A DNA stretch of 64,000 nt, from positions 1 through 64,000 of the forward strand of contig NZ_JANUGP010000001.1 of NCBI RefSeq assembly GCF_024753135.1, in the 5' to 3' direction. The notes below the pieces were generated by a model. It was not told the DNA's origin. It was given only the letters and a program-made list of their open reading frames with translations, and did no database searches. The stretch is from Streptomyces pyxinicus. Lineage in GTDB: Bacteria > Actinomycetota > Actinomycetes > Streptomycetales > Streptomycetaceae. Shown here piece after piece: positions 15,869 through 24,957 of this stretch (position 1 is its first letter; every line of letters begins with the position of its first letter). A program made the position numbers and the translations under genes.

Positions 15869-16210
15869 TCAGGGGCGTTCCCCGGGTGCGGTCGCGGTGG
15901 TCTCGTGGTGTTCGGCGCGGCGCACGTACCAGGCGCCGGCGGCGAGCAGGACGGGGTAGGGGGCCACGCCCAGCAGCAGCCAGCCGGCGAGCGGCGGCAG
16001 CGCCCGCGACAGCACCGGGAGCAGTCCGGCCAGGGCGAGCAGCAGGCCGGTGACCGTGAGCGCGGCGCGGAGTTGACGTCGCATCAGGTGCCGTACGGCG
16101 GGGTCCGGGCGGCCCGGTCGCGGGGGCGCCGGGCGGGAGACGGCGGTGCCGTCCGCGCGGAGCGGGCCCCCGGTGACCACCTCTCTGCGCGGGACGGACT
16201 CCGCACCCAT
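15869..16210 (-). CDS. Small DUF485-like membrane protein, symporter partner
   Basis: This 113-aa protein has two membrane helices, about residues 48-70 (LRAALTVTGLLLALAGLLPV) and 77-95 (GWLLLGVAPYPVLLAAGAWY), ending with a short charged tail. Small two-helix proteins of the DUF485 (YjcH-like) group are normally encoded just upstream of ActP-type symporters. The position 31 bp ahead of the symporter on the same strand supports that assignment. The first 40 residues are Pro/Arg-rich and may be partly a mis-extended start; the conserved part begins near DPAVRHLMRRQLRAAL. Function is unknown, presumably assembly or regulation of the transporter. Confidence 0.75.
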   Translation of the reverse strand: MGAESVPRREVVTGGPLRADGTAVSRPAPPRPGRPDPAVRHLMRRQLRAALTVTGLLLALAGLLPVLSRALPPLAGWLLLGVAPYPVLLAAGAWYVRRAEHHETTATAPGERP

Positions 16211-16332
16211 GACGCACTCCCGACGCGGCGGTGATCACCTGTGTGCGGCGAGTGTACGCAGCGGGCCGGTGCCCGGACAGCCGTCGGACGAGAATCGCCA
16301 CAGGTCCGTCACCCCGGTCCCGGCCGGCCGGT

Positions 16333-17133
16333 TCAGCGCGCGCGGGCCGCGGCGTGCCGGGCCAGCAGGTCGCGCAGTTCGCGGGCGTTGCGCCGGCTCA
16401 CGGCGAGGACGCGGTCCCCGACCCGGACGGTCAGGTTGCCGCCGTCCAGGCGCAGTTCCTCGATCCGGCCGAGGGCGACCAGCCGGCTGCGGTGGACACG
16501 GACGAAGCCGCGCGAGCGCCACTGCTCCTCCAGGGTGGACAGCGGAACGCGCACCAGGTGGCTGCCGGCCGGGGTGTGCAGGCGCGCGTAGTCGCCCTGG
16601 GCCTCGACGTCGGTGATGTCGGCGACGGGCACGAACCGGGTGACGCCGCCGAGTTCCACCGGGACCTGGTCACCGAGGGCCGGCACCGGTTCGGGCGCGG
16701 TGCCGGACCGGGGCCCCTGCCCGGCGCGGACCAGTTCGGCGACCCGGCGCACGGCTTCGGCGAAGCGTTCCCGGCGCAGGGGTTTGAGCAGGTAGTCCAC
16801 GGCCTTGAGGTCGAAGGCACGGACGGCGAAGTCCTCGTGCGCGGTGACGAAGACGATGAGCGGCGGGGCGGTGAACCCGCCGAGCAGCCGGGCGAGTTCG
16901 AGTCCGTTCAGGCCGGGCATGTCGATGTCGAGGAAGACGACGTCGAAGCCCTCCGGGCCGTCCGGCCCCCGCTCGACGGCCCGGCTCAGCCGGCGCAGTG
17001 CCTCGGTGGCCGCCGACGCGGGCACCGCGTCGGCGACCCTCGGGTCCCGGTCCAGGAGGTAGAGCAGTTCCGCGAGCGCGGGTTCCTCGTCGTCCACCGC
17101 CAGCACGCGCAGGCCGGCGTCGCTCAGGCTCAT
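16333..17133 (-). CDS. LytTR-family response regulator
   Basis: This 266-aa two-domain regulator has an N-terminal receiver domain with acidic pair Asp14/Asp15, phospho-acceptor Asp69 in VVFLDIDMPG, Thr98 in VFVTAHED and Lys117 in YLLKPLRRER. A linker is followed by a C-terminal LytTR DNA-binding domain (about 165-260: FVPVADITDVEAQGDYARLH, then RGFVRVHRSRLVALGRIEEL, GNLTVRVGDR and LAVSRRNARELRDLL). The ATG at 17133 begins MSLSDAGLRVLAVDDEEP. It heads the cassette with the symporter and the LytS-type kinase, and is the kinase's likely partner. LytTR proteins bind imperfect direct repeats about 21 bp apart; none was confidently recognised in the 122-bp spacer to the symporter partner gene. Confidence 0.93.
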   Translation of the reverse strand: MSLSDAGLRVLAVDDEEPALAELLYLLDRDPRVADAVPASAATEALRRLSRAVERGPDGPEGFDVVFLDIDMPGLNGLELARLLGGFTAPPLIVFVTAHEDFAVRAFDLKAVDYLLKPLRRERFAEAVRRVAELVRAGQGPRSGTAPEPVPALGDQVPVELGGVTRFVPVADITDVEAQGDYARLHTPAGSHLVRVPLSTLEEQWRSRGFVRVHRSRLVALGRIEELRLDGGNLTVRVGDRVLAVSRRNARELRDLLARHAAARAR

Positions 17134-17224
17134 GCCCGGCAGCCCCTTTCCGTCACCCGGTCCCCCGGAGTGTGGCACGGCCGCCGCCCGGTGCTGGCCC
17201 CCTTGCCGTACCGCCACCCGAAGG

Positions 17225-18676
17225 TCAGGCCTCGTCGTGGTCGCCCGCCCACACGGCGGGGGTCCGCCGCGCCCAGGGAGCGGCCTGTTCCAGCTGGCCG
17301 GCGAGCCGGAAGAGGACGTCCTCGCGTCCGTACCCCGCGGCGAACTGGATGCCGACGGGCAGCCCGGTGGTGAGGTCGGCCTCCAGGGGGACGGACATGG
17401 CGGGGGTGCCCGCGACGTTGAACGGGGCGGTGAAGGGCGAGCGGTGGAAGACCTGCCGGAGCCAGCCGAGGCCGTCGGCGTCCTCGGCGCCCACGGCGTA
17501 CGTGCCGAGCGGGACGGGCAGTTCGGGCAGGGTCGGGGTGAGCAGCAGGTCGTAGTCGGTGAAGTAGCGGCCGATCGCGCGCGCGACGCTGTTGCGCATC
17601 GCGAGCGCCTGGACGAACTCGGCCCCGCCGACCCGCTGTCCGTAGGCGTAACTGGCGAGTATCTCGGGTTCGACGGTGGTGGCGTCGACGGGCCGCCCGA
17701 AGGCCGCGGCGAGGCCGTCGATCCAGGTCACCAGATTGGTCGTCCACAGGCAGGCGTTGGCCACGACGAAGTCCTCCCAGCCGACGCCGAGGCCGACTTC
17801 GACCTCTTCCACCCGGTGTCCGAGGGATTCGGCGAGCCGGGCGGAGCGGAGTGTGGCGTCGAGGACGGTGGCGTCGACGGTCCGGCCGCCCCAGGGCCGG
17901 GTCAGCAGGCCTATGCGCAGGCTGCCCGGGAAGCGGGTGACCTCCTGGGTGTAGGGCCGCTCCGGCCGCTGGGCGGCGTAGGGGTCGCCGGCCTCGGGGC
18001 CGTGGACGAGGTCCAGCAGCGCGGCGCTGTCGCGTACCGAGCGGCTGAGGGCGCCGTGGACGGCGAGCCCGTTGAAGACCTCGTCGGCGTCGGGGCCCAT
18101 GGAGATCCGGCCGCGGGTCGGCTTCAGCCCGAACAGGCCGCCCGCGGCGGCGGGGACGCGGATGGAGCCCGCCGCGTCGGTGGCGTGCGCGATCGGGACG
18201 ATGCCCGCGGCGACGGCCGCTCCCGAGCCGCCGCTGGAGCCGCCGGGGCTGCGGGCCGGGTCCCAGGGGTTGCGGGTGGCGCCGTACAGGACGCCTTCCG
18301 TGGTGGTGCTGTAGGCGAACTCGGGGGTCGCCGTGCGGCCGAGGGTCACCAGCCCGGCGCGGCGCAGGCGGGTCATCAGCGCCGAGTCGGCCGGGGCGAC
18401 GTTCCCGGCGGCGAGCCGGCTGCCCAGTTCCGTGCGCTTGCCGGCCATCGCGACGGCGAGGTCCTTGATCAGGAAGGGCACCCCGGCCAGGGGCGTGCTG
18501 CCGGGTACGGGCGTGTCCTCGGCGGCCCAGGTCTCGACCACGGCGTTGACGCGCGGATTCACCGCGTCCGCGGCCCGTCGGGCGGTCGCCGCGAGTTCCG
18601 CCGCGGTCACTTCGCCGCGGGCCACCAGGCCGGCCAGGCCGACGCCGTCGTACCGCACGTATTCGGAGAGCTTCAT
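17225..18676 (-). CDS. Amidase signature family enzyme
   Basis: This 483-aa amidase signature (AS) hydrolase has the Ser-cisSer-Lys triad. The catalytic Lys is in GVPFLIKDLAVAMAG, the Gly/Ser-rich stretch in SPGGSSGGSGAAVAAGIVP, and the nucleophile in HATDAAGSIRVPAA. Such enzymes hydrolyse amides to acids and ammonia (for example 6-aminohexanoate cyclic dimer, nitrile-derived amides, peptide amides). Substrate choice is not predictable here. Start: ATG 18676, family-typical MKLSEYVRYDGVGLAGLVAR. It is transcribed away from the TetR gene at 18831, with two operator-like palindromes between them. The expected logic is a repressor lifted by the amide or a related compound. Confidence 0.9.
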   Translation of the reverse strand: MKLSEYVRYDGVGLAGLVARGEVTAAELAATARRAADAVNPRVNAVVETWAAEDTPVPGSTPLAGVPFLIKDLAVAMAGKRTELGSRLAAGNVAPADSALMTRLRRAGLVTLGRTATPEFAYSTTTEGVLYGATRNPWDPARSPGGSSGGSGAAVAAGIVPIAHATDAAGSIRVPAAAGGLFGLKPTRGRISMGPDADEVFNGLAVHGALSRSVRDSAALLDLVHGPEAGDPYAAQRPERPYTQEVTRFPGSLRIGLLTRPWGGRTVDATVLDATLRSARLAESLGHRVEEVEVGLGVGWEDFVVANACLWTTNLVTWIDGLAAAFGRPVDATTVEPEILASYAYGQRVGGAEFVQALAMRNSVARAIGRYFTDYDLLLTPTLPELPVPLGTYAVGAEDADGLGWLRQVFHRSPFTAPFNVAGTPAMSVPLEADLTTGLPVGIQFAAGYGREDVLFRLAGQLEQAAPWARRTPAVWAGDHDEA

Positions 18677-18720
18677 GGTGCGTCCGTTCAGGGAGGGCAG
18701 GAGAGTCGACACCCGTCAGC

Positions 18721-18756
18721 GATACCGATCGGTATTCAGTGATACCGAGCGGTATC
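18721..18756. promoter_or_regulatory. Two tandem palindromic operators between amidase and TetR genes
   Basis: GATACCGATCGGTATT (18721-18736, containing the perfect palindrome ATACCGATCGGTAT) and GATACCGAGCGGTATC (18741-18756) lie 20 bp apart, about two helical turns. A third half-like copy (TGATCGGTACC) follows. This spacing suits cooperative binding of two TetR dimers and control of both divergent genes. Confidence 0.75.
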
Positions 18757-18830
18757 GCTCGGGACTGATCGGTACCGTAGCATTGCGGCCGGGGCAGGCG
18801 CACCGCCCCGGCGGACCGATGAGGGGCCTC

Positions 18831-19448
18831 ATGACGAACACGGACGACAGGGGCGGGAGAGCCGGCCGGCAGAGCAGGGTGGCCAAGCTGCCGCCCCGGG
18901 AGCGGATCCTCGACGCGGCGGAGGAGCTGTTCTCGCGCGAGGGGATCAAGGCGGTGGGCGTCCAGGCGATCGCCGACCGCGCCGAGACCACCAAGATGGC
19001 GCTGTACCGCCACTTCGCGACCAAGGACGCCCTGGTCGAGGAGTGGCTCCGCATCGTCGCGGCCGACTACACCGCCGTGTTCGACCGGCTGGCGGAGACA
19101 CACCCCGACGACGCCCGCGCCCAGATCCTGGGCATGGCCCGGTTCATCGCCGACGGGCTTCCCGGGATCTCCCACCGGGGCTGCCCGTTCATCAACTCCC
19201 TCGCGGAACTGCCCGACCGCGCCCACCCGGCGCGCCGGCTGATCGAGGCCCACAAGGCCGGACAGCTGCGCCGGCTCACCGGTCTGTGCGCCCGCGCCGG
19301 GCTGTCCGATCCGGACGAGGCGGCGGCGGAGATCACCTTCGTCCTCGAAGGGGCCCAGGTGAGCGCGCAGAACGGCAGCGTCGGGCGGGCCGGCGAACGG
19401 CTGATGAGGATCGTCGCGGCCGTCCTGGACCGCCACGCGGCCGCCTGA
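18831..19448 (+). CDS. TetR-family regulator, divergent from the amidase
   Basis: This 205-aa protein has a canonical N-terminal HTH: RERILDAAEELFSREGIKAV, then VQAIADRAETTKMALYRHFATKDALV. Its C-terminal domain contains the cysteine-bearing string SHRGCPFINSLAELPDRAHP, common to a large AcrR-like subgroup in actinomycetes. The ATG at 18831 was preferred to one four codons upstream (18819). It lies 154 bp from the amidase start with two palindromes between them, so autoregulation and control of the amidase are likely. It ends 6 bp from the convergent GH65 stop, with no room for a separate terminator. The ligand is unknown. Confidence 0.9.
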   Translation: MTNTDDRGGRAGRQSRVAKLPPRERILDAAEELFSREGIKAVGVQAIADRAETTKMALYRHFATKDALVEEWLRIVAADYTAVFDRLAETHPDDARAQILGMARFIADGLPGISHRGCPFINSLAELPDRAHPARRLIEAHKAGQLRRLTGLCARAGLSDPDEAAAEITFVLEGAQVSAQNGSVGRAGERLMRIVAAVLDRHAAA

Positions 19449-19454
19449 CCGAGG

Positions 19455-21824
19455 TCACTCGGGCAGCACGAGCCCCGCCGTCTTCCCCGGTTCCACCCGC
19501 ATCTCCCGGTCGCCGATGCGGACGTCGACGGGTGAGTGGTGGGAGGCGGGTACGGCGATGTCCAGACGGCCGCTGCGCAGTCGCAGGTGGATGCCCCAGT
19601 GGCCGTGGTAGCGCAACGGGAAGCCGTAGGACGAGAGTTCGGGCAGCGGGACCGGGTCGAGGCGGAGGGCGCCGTCGCGGGTCTCCAGGCCGGTCAGGCC
19701 GCGCTGCACGAGGTCCAGGGTGCCGGCCATGGCGCCGAGGTGGATGCCCTCGCCGGTGGTGCCGCCCTGGAGGTCGGCGATGTCGCCGCGCAGGGCTTCC
19801 TGGACGAAGGACCAGGCGTCGGCGCGGCGGGCCCGGGTCAGGATCCAGCCGTGCACCAGGCCGCTCAGGGTGGAACCGTGGCTGGTGCGGTGCAGGTAGT
19901 GGTCGACGGTCGCGGTCCAGGTCCGTTCGTCCAGCGGGTGGCCCAGGCGGTGGAAGAGGGCGTGCAGTTCGGCGGGCGCGAAGAGGTAGCCGAGCATGAG
20001 GACGTCGGCCTGCTTGGACGCCTTGTAGCGGTTGACGGTGTCGCCCTCGGCCTCCAGGATGCGGTCCAGGCGGCGGATGTCGTCGTAGCGCTTGCGGTAG
20101 CCGTCCCAGTCGAGTTCGGCGAGGTCGCCGTAGCCCTCGAACTGGCTGACCACACCGTCGTGGAAGGGGATGTGCAGGCGCCGCGAGACGTCCTCCCAGC
20201 GGGCGGGCTCGTCGCTCTCCAGGCCCGCCCCCTCGGTGAGTTCGCGGCGGCGCGGCTCGGGCAGCGCGTCCAGCAGTTCCAGGGTGCGGGTGAGCACCCA
20301 GGCGGCGGTGACGTTCGTGTAGGCGTTGTCGTCCAGGCCGGGCCGGACGGCGTCCGGATAGGCGTCGTGGTACTCGTCGGGGCCGACCACGCCCCGGATG
20401 CGGTAGCGGCCGAGGTGGTCGTCCCACTCGGCGCAGTCCGCCCAGTAGCGGGCGATGTCCAGCAGCATCTCGGCGCCCTCGCCGTGCAGGAAGTCGGTGT
20501 CGCCGGTCGCCTCCCCGTACTGCCAGACGTTGTAGGCGACGGCCGAGCCGACGTGGTGCTGGAGCCGGGAGTGGTCGGGCAGCCAGCGGCCCGAGCGCGG
20601 GTTGAGGTGGAGCTGCTGGGTCTCCTCGCGGCCGTCGCTGCCGCTCTGCCAGGGGTACAGCGCCCCGCGCCGGCCGAGCGCGCGGGCGGCCTGCCGGGCG
20701 GCGTCCAGGCGGCGGTGCCGGTAGCGCAGCAGGGCGCGGGAGACCTCGGGCAGGTGCAGGTTGAGGTAGGGCAGGACGAAGAGTTCGTCCCAGAAGACAT
20801 GGCCCCGGTAGGCCTCGCCGTGCAGTCCGCGCGCGGGCACGCCCACGTCGAGGTCGGCGGTGTGCGGCGAGAGGGTCTGGAGCACGTGGAAGAGGTGCAG
20901 GCGCAGGATGCTGCCGGCCTCGCCGGGGACCTCAAGGGCGGTACGGCGCCACAGCTGCTCCCAGGCGGCGGCGTGGCTCTCGCGCAGCTCGTCGAAGCCG
21001 GGGGCGGCGGCGATCCGGTCCTCGGCGGCACGCAGCGGGTCGCCGATGGCCGGGTCGTGCGAGGTGTGCAGGGCGACGGTCTTGTCCACGGTCACGGTCC
21101 CGCCGGGCAGCAGGCGCAGCCGGGCCCGCTGGACGGCGCGGTGGGCCTCCTCGACGTGGGTGACCGATGCCCCGGTGGTGAGCCGGGCGGCCAGCGCGAC
21201 GCCGATGTCGGAGGTGCGGGTGCGGCAGCGCAGCCACACCGTGTCCGGTGCCGTGCCGCCGGCCTCGGCGTGGTCGAGGTGCCGGCCGTCCAGGTCCCGG
21301 TAGCGGAGCACCCCGGAGTTGGTGACGGTCCCGTCCAGGACGGCCTCCACGTCCAGGTCGACGGCGTCGCCCTCGGCGGTGAACTCGGTGCGCAGGGCGG
21401 CGAGATGGGGGTCGGCGAGGTGCACCAGGCGCAGTTGCCGCACGAGCAGGGAGGAGTGCGGGCCGAGGGTGAAGCGGGTACGGCGCTCCAGCAGGCCGGG
21501 GTCGAGGTGGAGGGTCTGGTGGTGCTCGGTGACGTGGGCGGTGTCCGGGGTGAGCCAGTCGCGGCCGGCCGGACGGAAGCGCAGCGGCAGCCAGTTGGGC
21601 AGGTTGACCATGTCCTCGTTCTCGACCCGGCGGCCGGCGACCTCGGAGGTGAGCCGGTCGTAGCAGCCGGCCGCGTAGGTTCCCGGGTAGTGGATCTCGT
21701 CCGCGGCGCACTCGGGCAGCGCGCCGCGGGTGGCGAAGTAGCCGTTGCCGAGGGTGCACAGGGACTCGCGCAGGCGTTCCTCGCCGGGCCGGTAGCCGTC
21801 GTACTCCCAGGTCGGTCCCGTCAC
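19455..21824 (-). CDS. Glycoside hydrolase family 65 (disaccharide phosphorylase/hydrolase)
   Basis: This 789-aa GH65 enzyme belongs to the family of inverting maltose, trehalose, kojibiose and nigerose phosphorylases and related acid trehalases. Domains in order: an N-terminal beta-sandwich (about residues 1-270, starting WEYDGYRPGEERLRESLCTL), an (alpha/alpha)6 barrel (about 310-690) and a C-terminal beta-sheet. The catalytic acid is Glu484 in GVVGPDEYHDAYPD. KASKQADVLMLGYLF and HRTSHGSTLSGLVHGWILTR form the phosphate and substrate region. The HGSTLS string favours a phosphorylase over a hydrolase. The GTG at 21824 is 4 bp from the stop of the molybdenum subunit gene upstream. A shared transcript is likely, although the functional link is not obvious. 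The sugar substrate is not predicted. Confidence 0.9.
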   Translation of the reverse strand: MTGPTWEYDGYRPGEERLRESLCTLGNGYFATRGALPECAADEIHYPGTYAAGCYDRLTSEVAGRRVENEDMVNLPNWLPLRFRPAGRDWLTPDTAHVTEHHQTLHLDPGLLERRTRFTLGPHSSLLVRQLRLVHLADPHLAALRTEFTAEGDAVDLDVEAVLDGTVTNSGVLRYRDLDGRHLDHAEAGGTAPDTVWLRCRTRTSDIGVALAARLTTGASVTHVEEAHRAVQRARLRLLPGGTVTVDKTVALHTSHDPAIGDPLRAAEDRIAAAPGFDELRESHAAAWEQLWRRTALEVPGEAGSILRLHLFHVLQTLSPHTADLDVGVPARGLHGEAYRGHVFWDELFVLPYLNLHLPEVSRALLRYRHRRLDAARQAARALGRRGALYPWQSGSDGREETQQLHLNPRSGRWLPDHSRLQHHVGSAVAYNVWQYGEATGDTDFLHGEGAEMLLDIARYWADCAEWDDHLGRYRIRGVVGPDEYHDAYPDAVRPGLDDNAYTNVTAAWVLTRTLELLDALPEPRRRELTEGAGLESDEPARWEDVSRRLHIPFHDGVVSQFEGYGDLAELDWDGYRKRYDDIRRLDRILEAEGDTVNRYKASKQADVLMLGYLFAPAELHALFHRLGHPLDERTWTATVDHYLHRTSHGSTLSGLVHGWILTRARRADAWSFVQEALRGDIADLQGGTTGEGIHLGAMAGTLDLVQRGLTGLETRDGALRLDPVPLPELSSYGFPLRYHGHWGIHLRLRSGRLDIAVPASHHSPVDVRIGDREMRVEPGKTAGLVLPE

Positions 21825-21828
21825 CCTG

Positions 21829-23925
21829 TCACTCCTCGGCCGACAGGGCGGGGAGGATCCGGTCGGGGGTCAGGGGCAGTTCGCGGAAGCGGACGCCGGT
21901 GGCGTGGTGGACGGCGTTGCCGATCGCGGCGGCGGTGCCGACGATGCCGATCTCGCCGATGCCCTTGCTGCCCATGGGGTTGAGGTGCGGGTCGTCCTCC
22001 TCGATCCAGTCGGCCTCGATGTCGGGGACGTCGGCGTGCGCGGGCACGTGGTAGGCGGCCAGGTCGGATTCGGTGAAGTCGCCGAACGCCGGGTCGAGGG
22101 AGCTGTGTTCGGTGAGGGCCATACCGAGGCCCATGGTCATGCCGCCGGTGAACTGGGAGCGTCCGGTGCGGGCGTTGAGGATCCGTCCGGCGGCGAAGAT
22201 CCCCAGCAGCCGTCGTACCCGGACCTCGCCGGTCACGGTGTCGACGGCGGTCTCGGCGAAGTGGGCGCCGAAGGCGTGCCGGGCGTAGGGGCTCTCGGCG
22301 TCGGCCTTGCCGGTGGTGTCGGCGCGGACCTCGACGCCCTCGGCGGGCGGCGGCCCGGTGTGCGCGGCGAGGCGGGCGGCCAGTTCGGCGCAGGCCTCGT
22401 GCACGGCCCAGCCCCAGGAAGCGGTGCCGGAGGAGCCGCCGGCCAGCGGGGCGGGCGGGAGTTCGCTGCGGCCGACCTCGGTGCGTACCCGGTCCAGGGG
22501 CACGCCGAGGGCGTCGGCGGCGACCTGGGCGAGGACGGTGCGGGCGCCGGTGCCGATGTCGGCGGCGTTGAGGCGGATGGTGAAGGTCCCGTCGGGCAGC
22601 GCCTGGGCGGTGGCCGTGGAGGGGGCCACCTGGACGGGGTAGGTGGCGGCGGCCACGCCGGTGCCGATCAGCAGCGGGCCCTCGCGGCGGGAGCGGGGGC
22701 GCGGGTCGCGGCCGGCCCAGCCGAAGCGGCGGGCGCCCTCGCGCAGGCACTCCACGAGGTGCCGGCTGCTGAAGGGGCGGCCGGTGCCGGGTTCGCTGCC
22801 GGGTTCGTTGCGGACGCGCAGGTCGACCGGGTCGGTGCCGAGCGCGTGGGCGAGTTCGTCCACGGCGGACTCCAGGGCGTACATGCCGGGTGCCTCGCCG
22901 GGTGCGCGCATCCAGGAGGGGCTCGGCACGTCCAGCGGGACCACGTGGTGGGCGCTGCGCAGGGCGGGGGTGGCGTACATGACGCGGGAGACGACGGCGG
23001 CCTGCTCCACGAACTCCTTCACGTGCGAGGTGTGGGTGGTCACCTCGTGCAGGACGGCGGTGAGCCGGCCGTCCCGGTCCGCGCCGAGCCGCAGCCGCTG
23101 CACGGTGGGGGCGCGGTGGCCGACGACGGCGGGCAGGTCGCGGCGCGGGTAGGCGAGGGTGACGGGGCGGCCGGTGTGCCGGGCGGCCAGGGCGGCGAGC
23201 ACGACGTCGGGGCGCGGGGTGCCCTTGGAGCCGAAGCCGCCGCCGACGTGCTCGGCCTCGACGGTGATCCGGTCCTCGTCCAGTTCGAAGAGCTGGGCGA
23301 GGACGGAGCGGACCGTGGTGCCGCCCTGGCTGGAGGTGTAGACGGTGAGCCGGTCGCCGTCCCAGTGGGCCGTGCTGGCGTGCGGCTCCATGGGGTGGTT
23401 GTGCAGCGGCGGCACCCGGTAGACGGCGTCGACACGGACCTCGGCGGCGGCGAAGGCGGCCTCGGGGTCGCCGTGCTCGACGTGCGCGGCGCCGCTGCTG
23501 ACCTCCTCGGGCGCGTAGGCGTCGGGGTGGCCCTCGGTGAGGGTGACGTCGTGCGGGGCGCCGGCGTAGTCGACGCGGACCGCGCGGGCGGCGGCGCGGG
23601 CCGCCTCGGGGGTCTCGGCGACGGCCAGGGCCACGGGCCAGCCGCGGTGCGGCACGTCGGGGCTCTGGAGGACGGCGAGGGTGGCGTCCTCGGGGGTGGC
23701 GAGCCGGGGCGCGTCGCCGGGGGTGAGGACGGCGAGGACGCCGGGCAGGGCGAGGGCGGCGGCGGTGTCGACGCCGGTGACCCGGCCGTGTGCCACGGTG
23801 GCGGGCACGGGCCAGGCGTGGGCGCGTCCGGGCAGGGTGTACTCGGCGGCGTACCGGGCGCCGCCGGAGACCTTCTGCCGTCCTTCCCGGCGCTCGGCCG
23901 GTGCCCCGAGGGCGGTGGCGGTCAT
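21829..23925 (-). CDS. PaoC-like molybdenum cofactor subunit of aldehyde oxidoreductase
   Basis: This 698-aa large subunit of the xanthine oxidase family resembles PaoC/YagR and is part of a three-gene L-M-S enzyme. Molybdopterin-binding strings seen: GGGFGSKGTPRPDVVLAALA, APGEAPGMYALESAVDELAH, the LNAADIGTGARTVLAQVAAD region, and near the end MGSKGIGEIGIVG with the catalytic Glu658. The ATG at 23925 has a strong GGGAGGAACC ribosome binding site; an in-frame start four codons earlier has none. Upstream on the same strand are the FAD and iron-sulfur subunits. In E. coli, PaoABC oxidises aromatic and other aldehydes to acids. The cofactor-insertion chaperone (PaoD/XdhC-like) is not encoded here. 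Confidence 0.9.
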   Translation of the reverse strand: MTATALGAPAERREGRQKVSGGARYAAEYTLPGRAHAWPVPATVAHGRVTGVDTAAALALPGVLAVLTPGDAPRLATPEDATLAVLQSPDVPHRGWPVALAVAETPEAARAAARAVRVDYAGAPHDVTLTEGHPDAYAPEEVSSGAAHVEHGDPEAAFAAAEVRVDAVYRVPPLHNHPMEPHASTAHWDGDRLTVYTSSQGGTTVRSVLAQLFELDEDRITVEAEHVGGGFGSKGTPRPDVVLAALAARHTGRPVTLAYPRRDLPAVVGHRAPTVQRLRLGADRDGRLTAVLHEVTTHTSHVKEFVEQAAVVSRVMYATPALRSAHHVVPLDVPSPSWMRAPGEAPGMYALESAVDELAHALGTDPVDLRVRNEPGSEPGTGRPFSSRHLVECLREGARRFGWAGRDPRPRSRREGPLLIGTGVAAATYPVQVAPSTATAQALPDGTFTIRLNAADIGTGARTVLAQVAADALGVPLDRVRTEVGRSELPPAPLAGGSSGTASWGWAVHEACAELAARLAAHTGPPPAEGVEVRADTTGKADAESPYARHAFGAHFAETAVDTVTGEVRVRRLLGIFAAGRILNARTGRSQFTGGMTMGLGMALTEHSSLDPAFGDFTESDLAAYHVPAHADVPDIEADWIEEDDPHLNPMGSKGIGEIGIVGTAAAIGNAVHHATGVRFRELPLTPDRILPALSAEE

Positions 23926-23961
23926 GGTTCCTCCCATGGGGGCGCGATCCGGTGCGGGCCG

Positions 23962-24957
23962 TCAGACGCCCGCCGGTGCCGGGGCCAGGCGGCCGAGGAC
24001 GTCCAGGGCCAGGTTGCGGGCCAGCGGGACCTTGAAGGCGTTGTCCCGCAGGGGCTCGGCGTGCGCGAGTTCGAGGGCGACGGCGCCCTCGAACGCCGCC
24101 GGTCCGGCGGGCGCGCCCAGCAGGGCCAGCTCGGTGTGCCGGGCCCGCCAGGGCCGGTGCGCGAGCCCGCCGAAGGCCACCGCGACCTGGTCGACCACAC
24201 CGTCCGCGACGCGGAGCACGACGGCCACGGAGGCGAGGGCGAAGGCGTACGACGCCCGGTCCCGGGCCTTGCGGTAGGCGGACGGGACGCCGGCGGTGGT
24301 GGCCGGCAGCAGCACACCGGTGATCAGTTCGCCGGGGCGCATCCAGGTGTCCCGCTCGGGGTGCTCGCCCGGCAGCCGGTGGAAGTCGGTCACCGGCAGC
24401 TTCCGGGCGCCCTCGGGGCCGTACAGCTCGACCTGCGCGTCCAGGGCGGCCAGGGCGACGGCCATGTCGGAGGGGTGGGTCGCGACGCACTGCTCGGAGT
24501 GGCCGAGGACGGCGTGGTCGCGGTGCACCCCCTCGCGGGCGCCGCAGCCGCTGCCGGGCGCCCGTTTGTTGCAGGGTTTGCCGAGGTCCTGGAAGTAGGG
24601 GCAGCGGGTGCGCTGGAGCAGGTTGCCGCCGGTGGTGGCGGCGTTGCGGAGCTGTCCGGAGGCGCCCGCCAGGAGGGCCTGGGAGAGGGCGGGCCAGCGG
24701 TCGCGGACCCGGGGGTCGGCGGCGAGGTCGCTGTTGCGGACGGTGGCGCCGACGCGTACGGAGCCGTCGGGCCGCTCCTCGATGGTGTCCAGCGGCAGCC
24801 GGCCGACGTCGATGAGGGCGGTGGGCCGGGCGACGCCGAGTTTCATCAGGTCCACGAGGTTGGTGCCGCCGGCCAGATAGGCGGCGCCGGGGTGGGCGGC
24901 GTAGGCGTCGACGGCCTCCTGGACGCCGGTGGGCCTGAGGTAGGCGAAGCCGTTCAC
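23962..24957 (-). CDS. PaoB-like FAD subunit with extra 4Fe-4S cluster motif
   Basis: This 331-aa FAD-binding subunit of the CO dehydrogenase/xanthine oxidase class starts VNGFAYLRPTGVQEAVDAYA, with the FAD loop AYLAGGTNLVDLMK (about residues 27-39) and NAATTGGNLLQRTRC. What sets it apart is an insertion carrying four cysteines, C119, C129, C138 and C157 (TRCPYFQ, PCNKRAPGSGC, HSEQC). This is the arrangement that binds a 4Fe-4S cluster in PaoB/YagS-type and 4-hydroxybenzoyl-CoA reductase-like subunits. The GTG start at 24957 overlaps the stop of the 2Fe-2S subunit (GTGA), implying translational coupling. It passes electrons between the iron-sulfur clusters and FAD. Confidence 0.9.
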   Translation of the reverse strand: MNGFAYLRPTGVQEAVDAYAAHPGAAYLAGGTNLVDLMKLGVARPTALIDVGRLPLDTIEERPDGSVRVGATVRNSDLAADPRVRDRWPALSQALLAGASGQLRNAATTGGNLLQRTRCPYFQDLGKPCNKRAPGSGCGAREGVHRDHAVLGHSEQCVATHPSDMAVALAALDAQVELYGPEGARKLPVTDFHRLPGEHPERDTWMRPGELITGVLLPATTAGVPSAYRKARDRASYAFALASVAVVLRVADGVVDQVAVAFGGLAHRPWRARHTELALLGAPAGPAAFEGAVALELAHAEPLRDNAFKVPLARNLALDVLGRLAPAPAGV

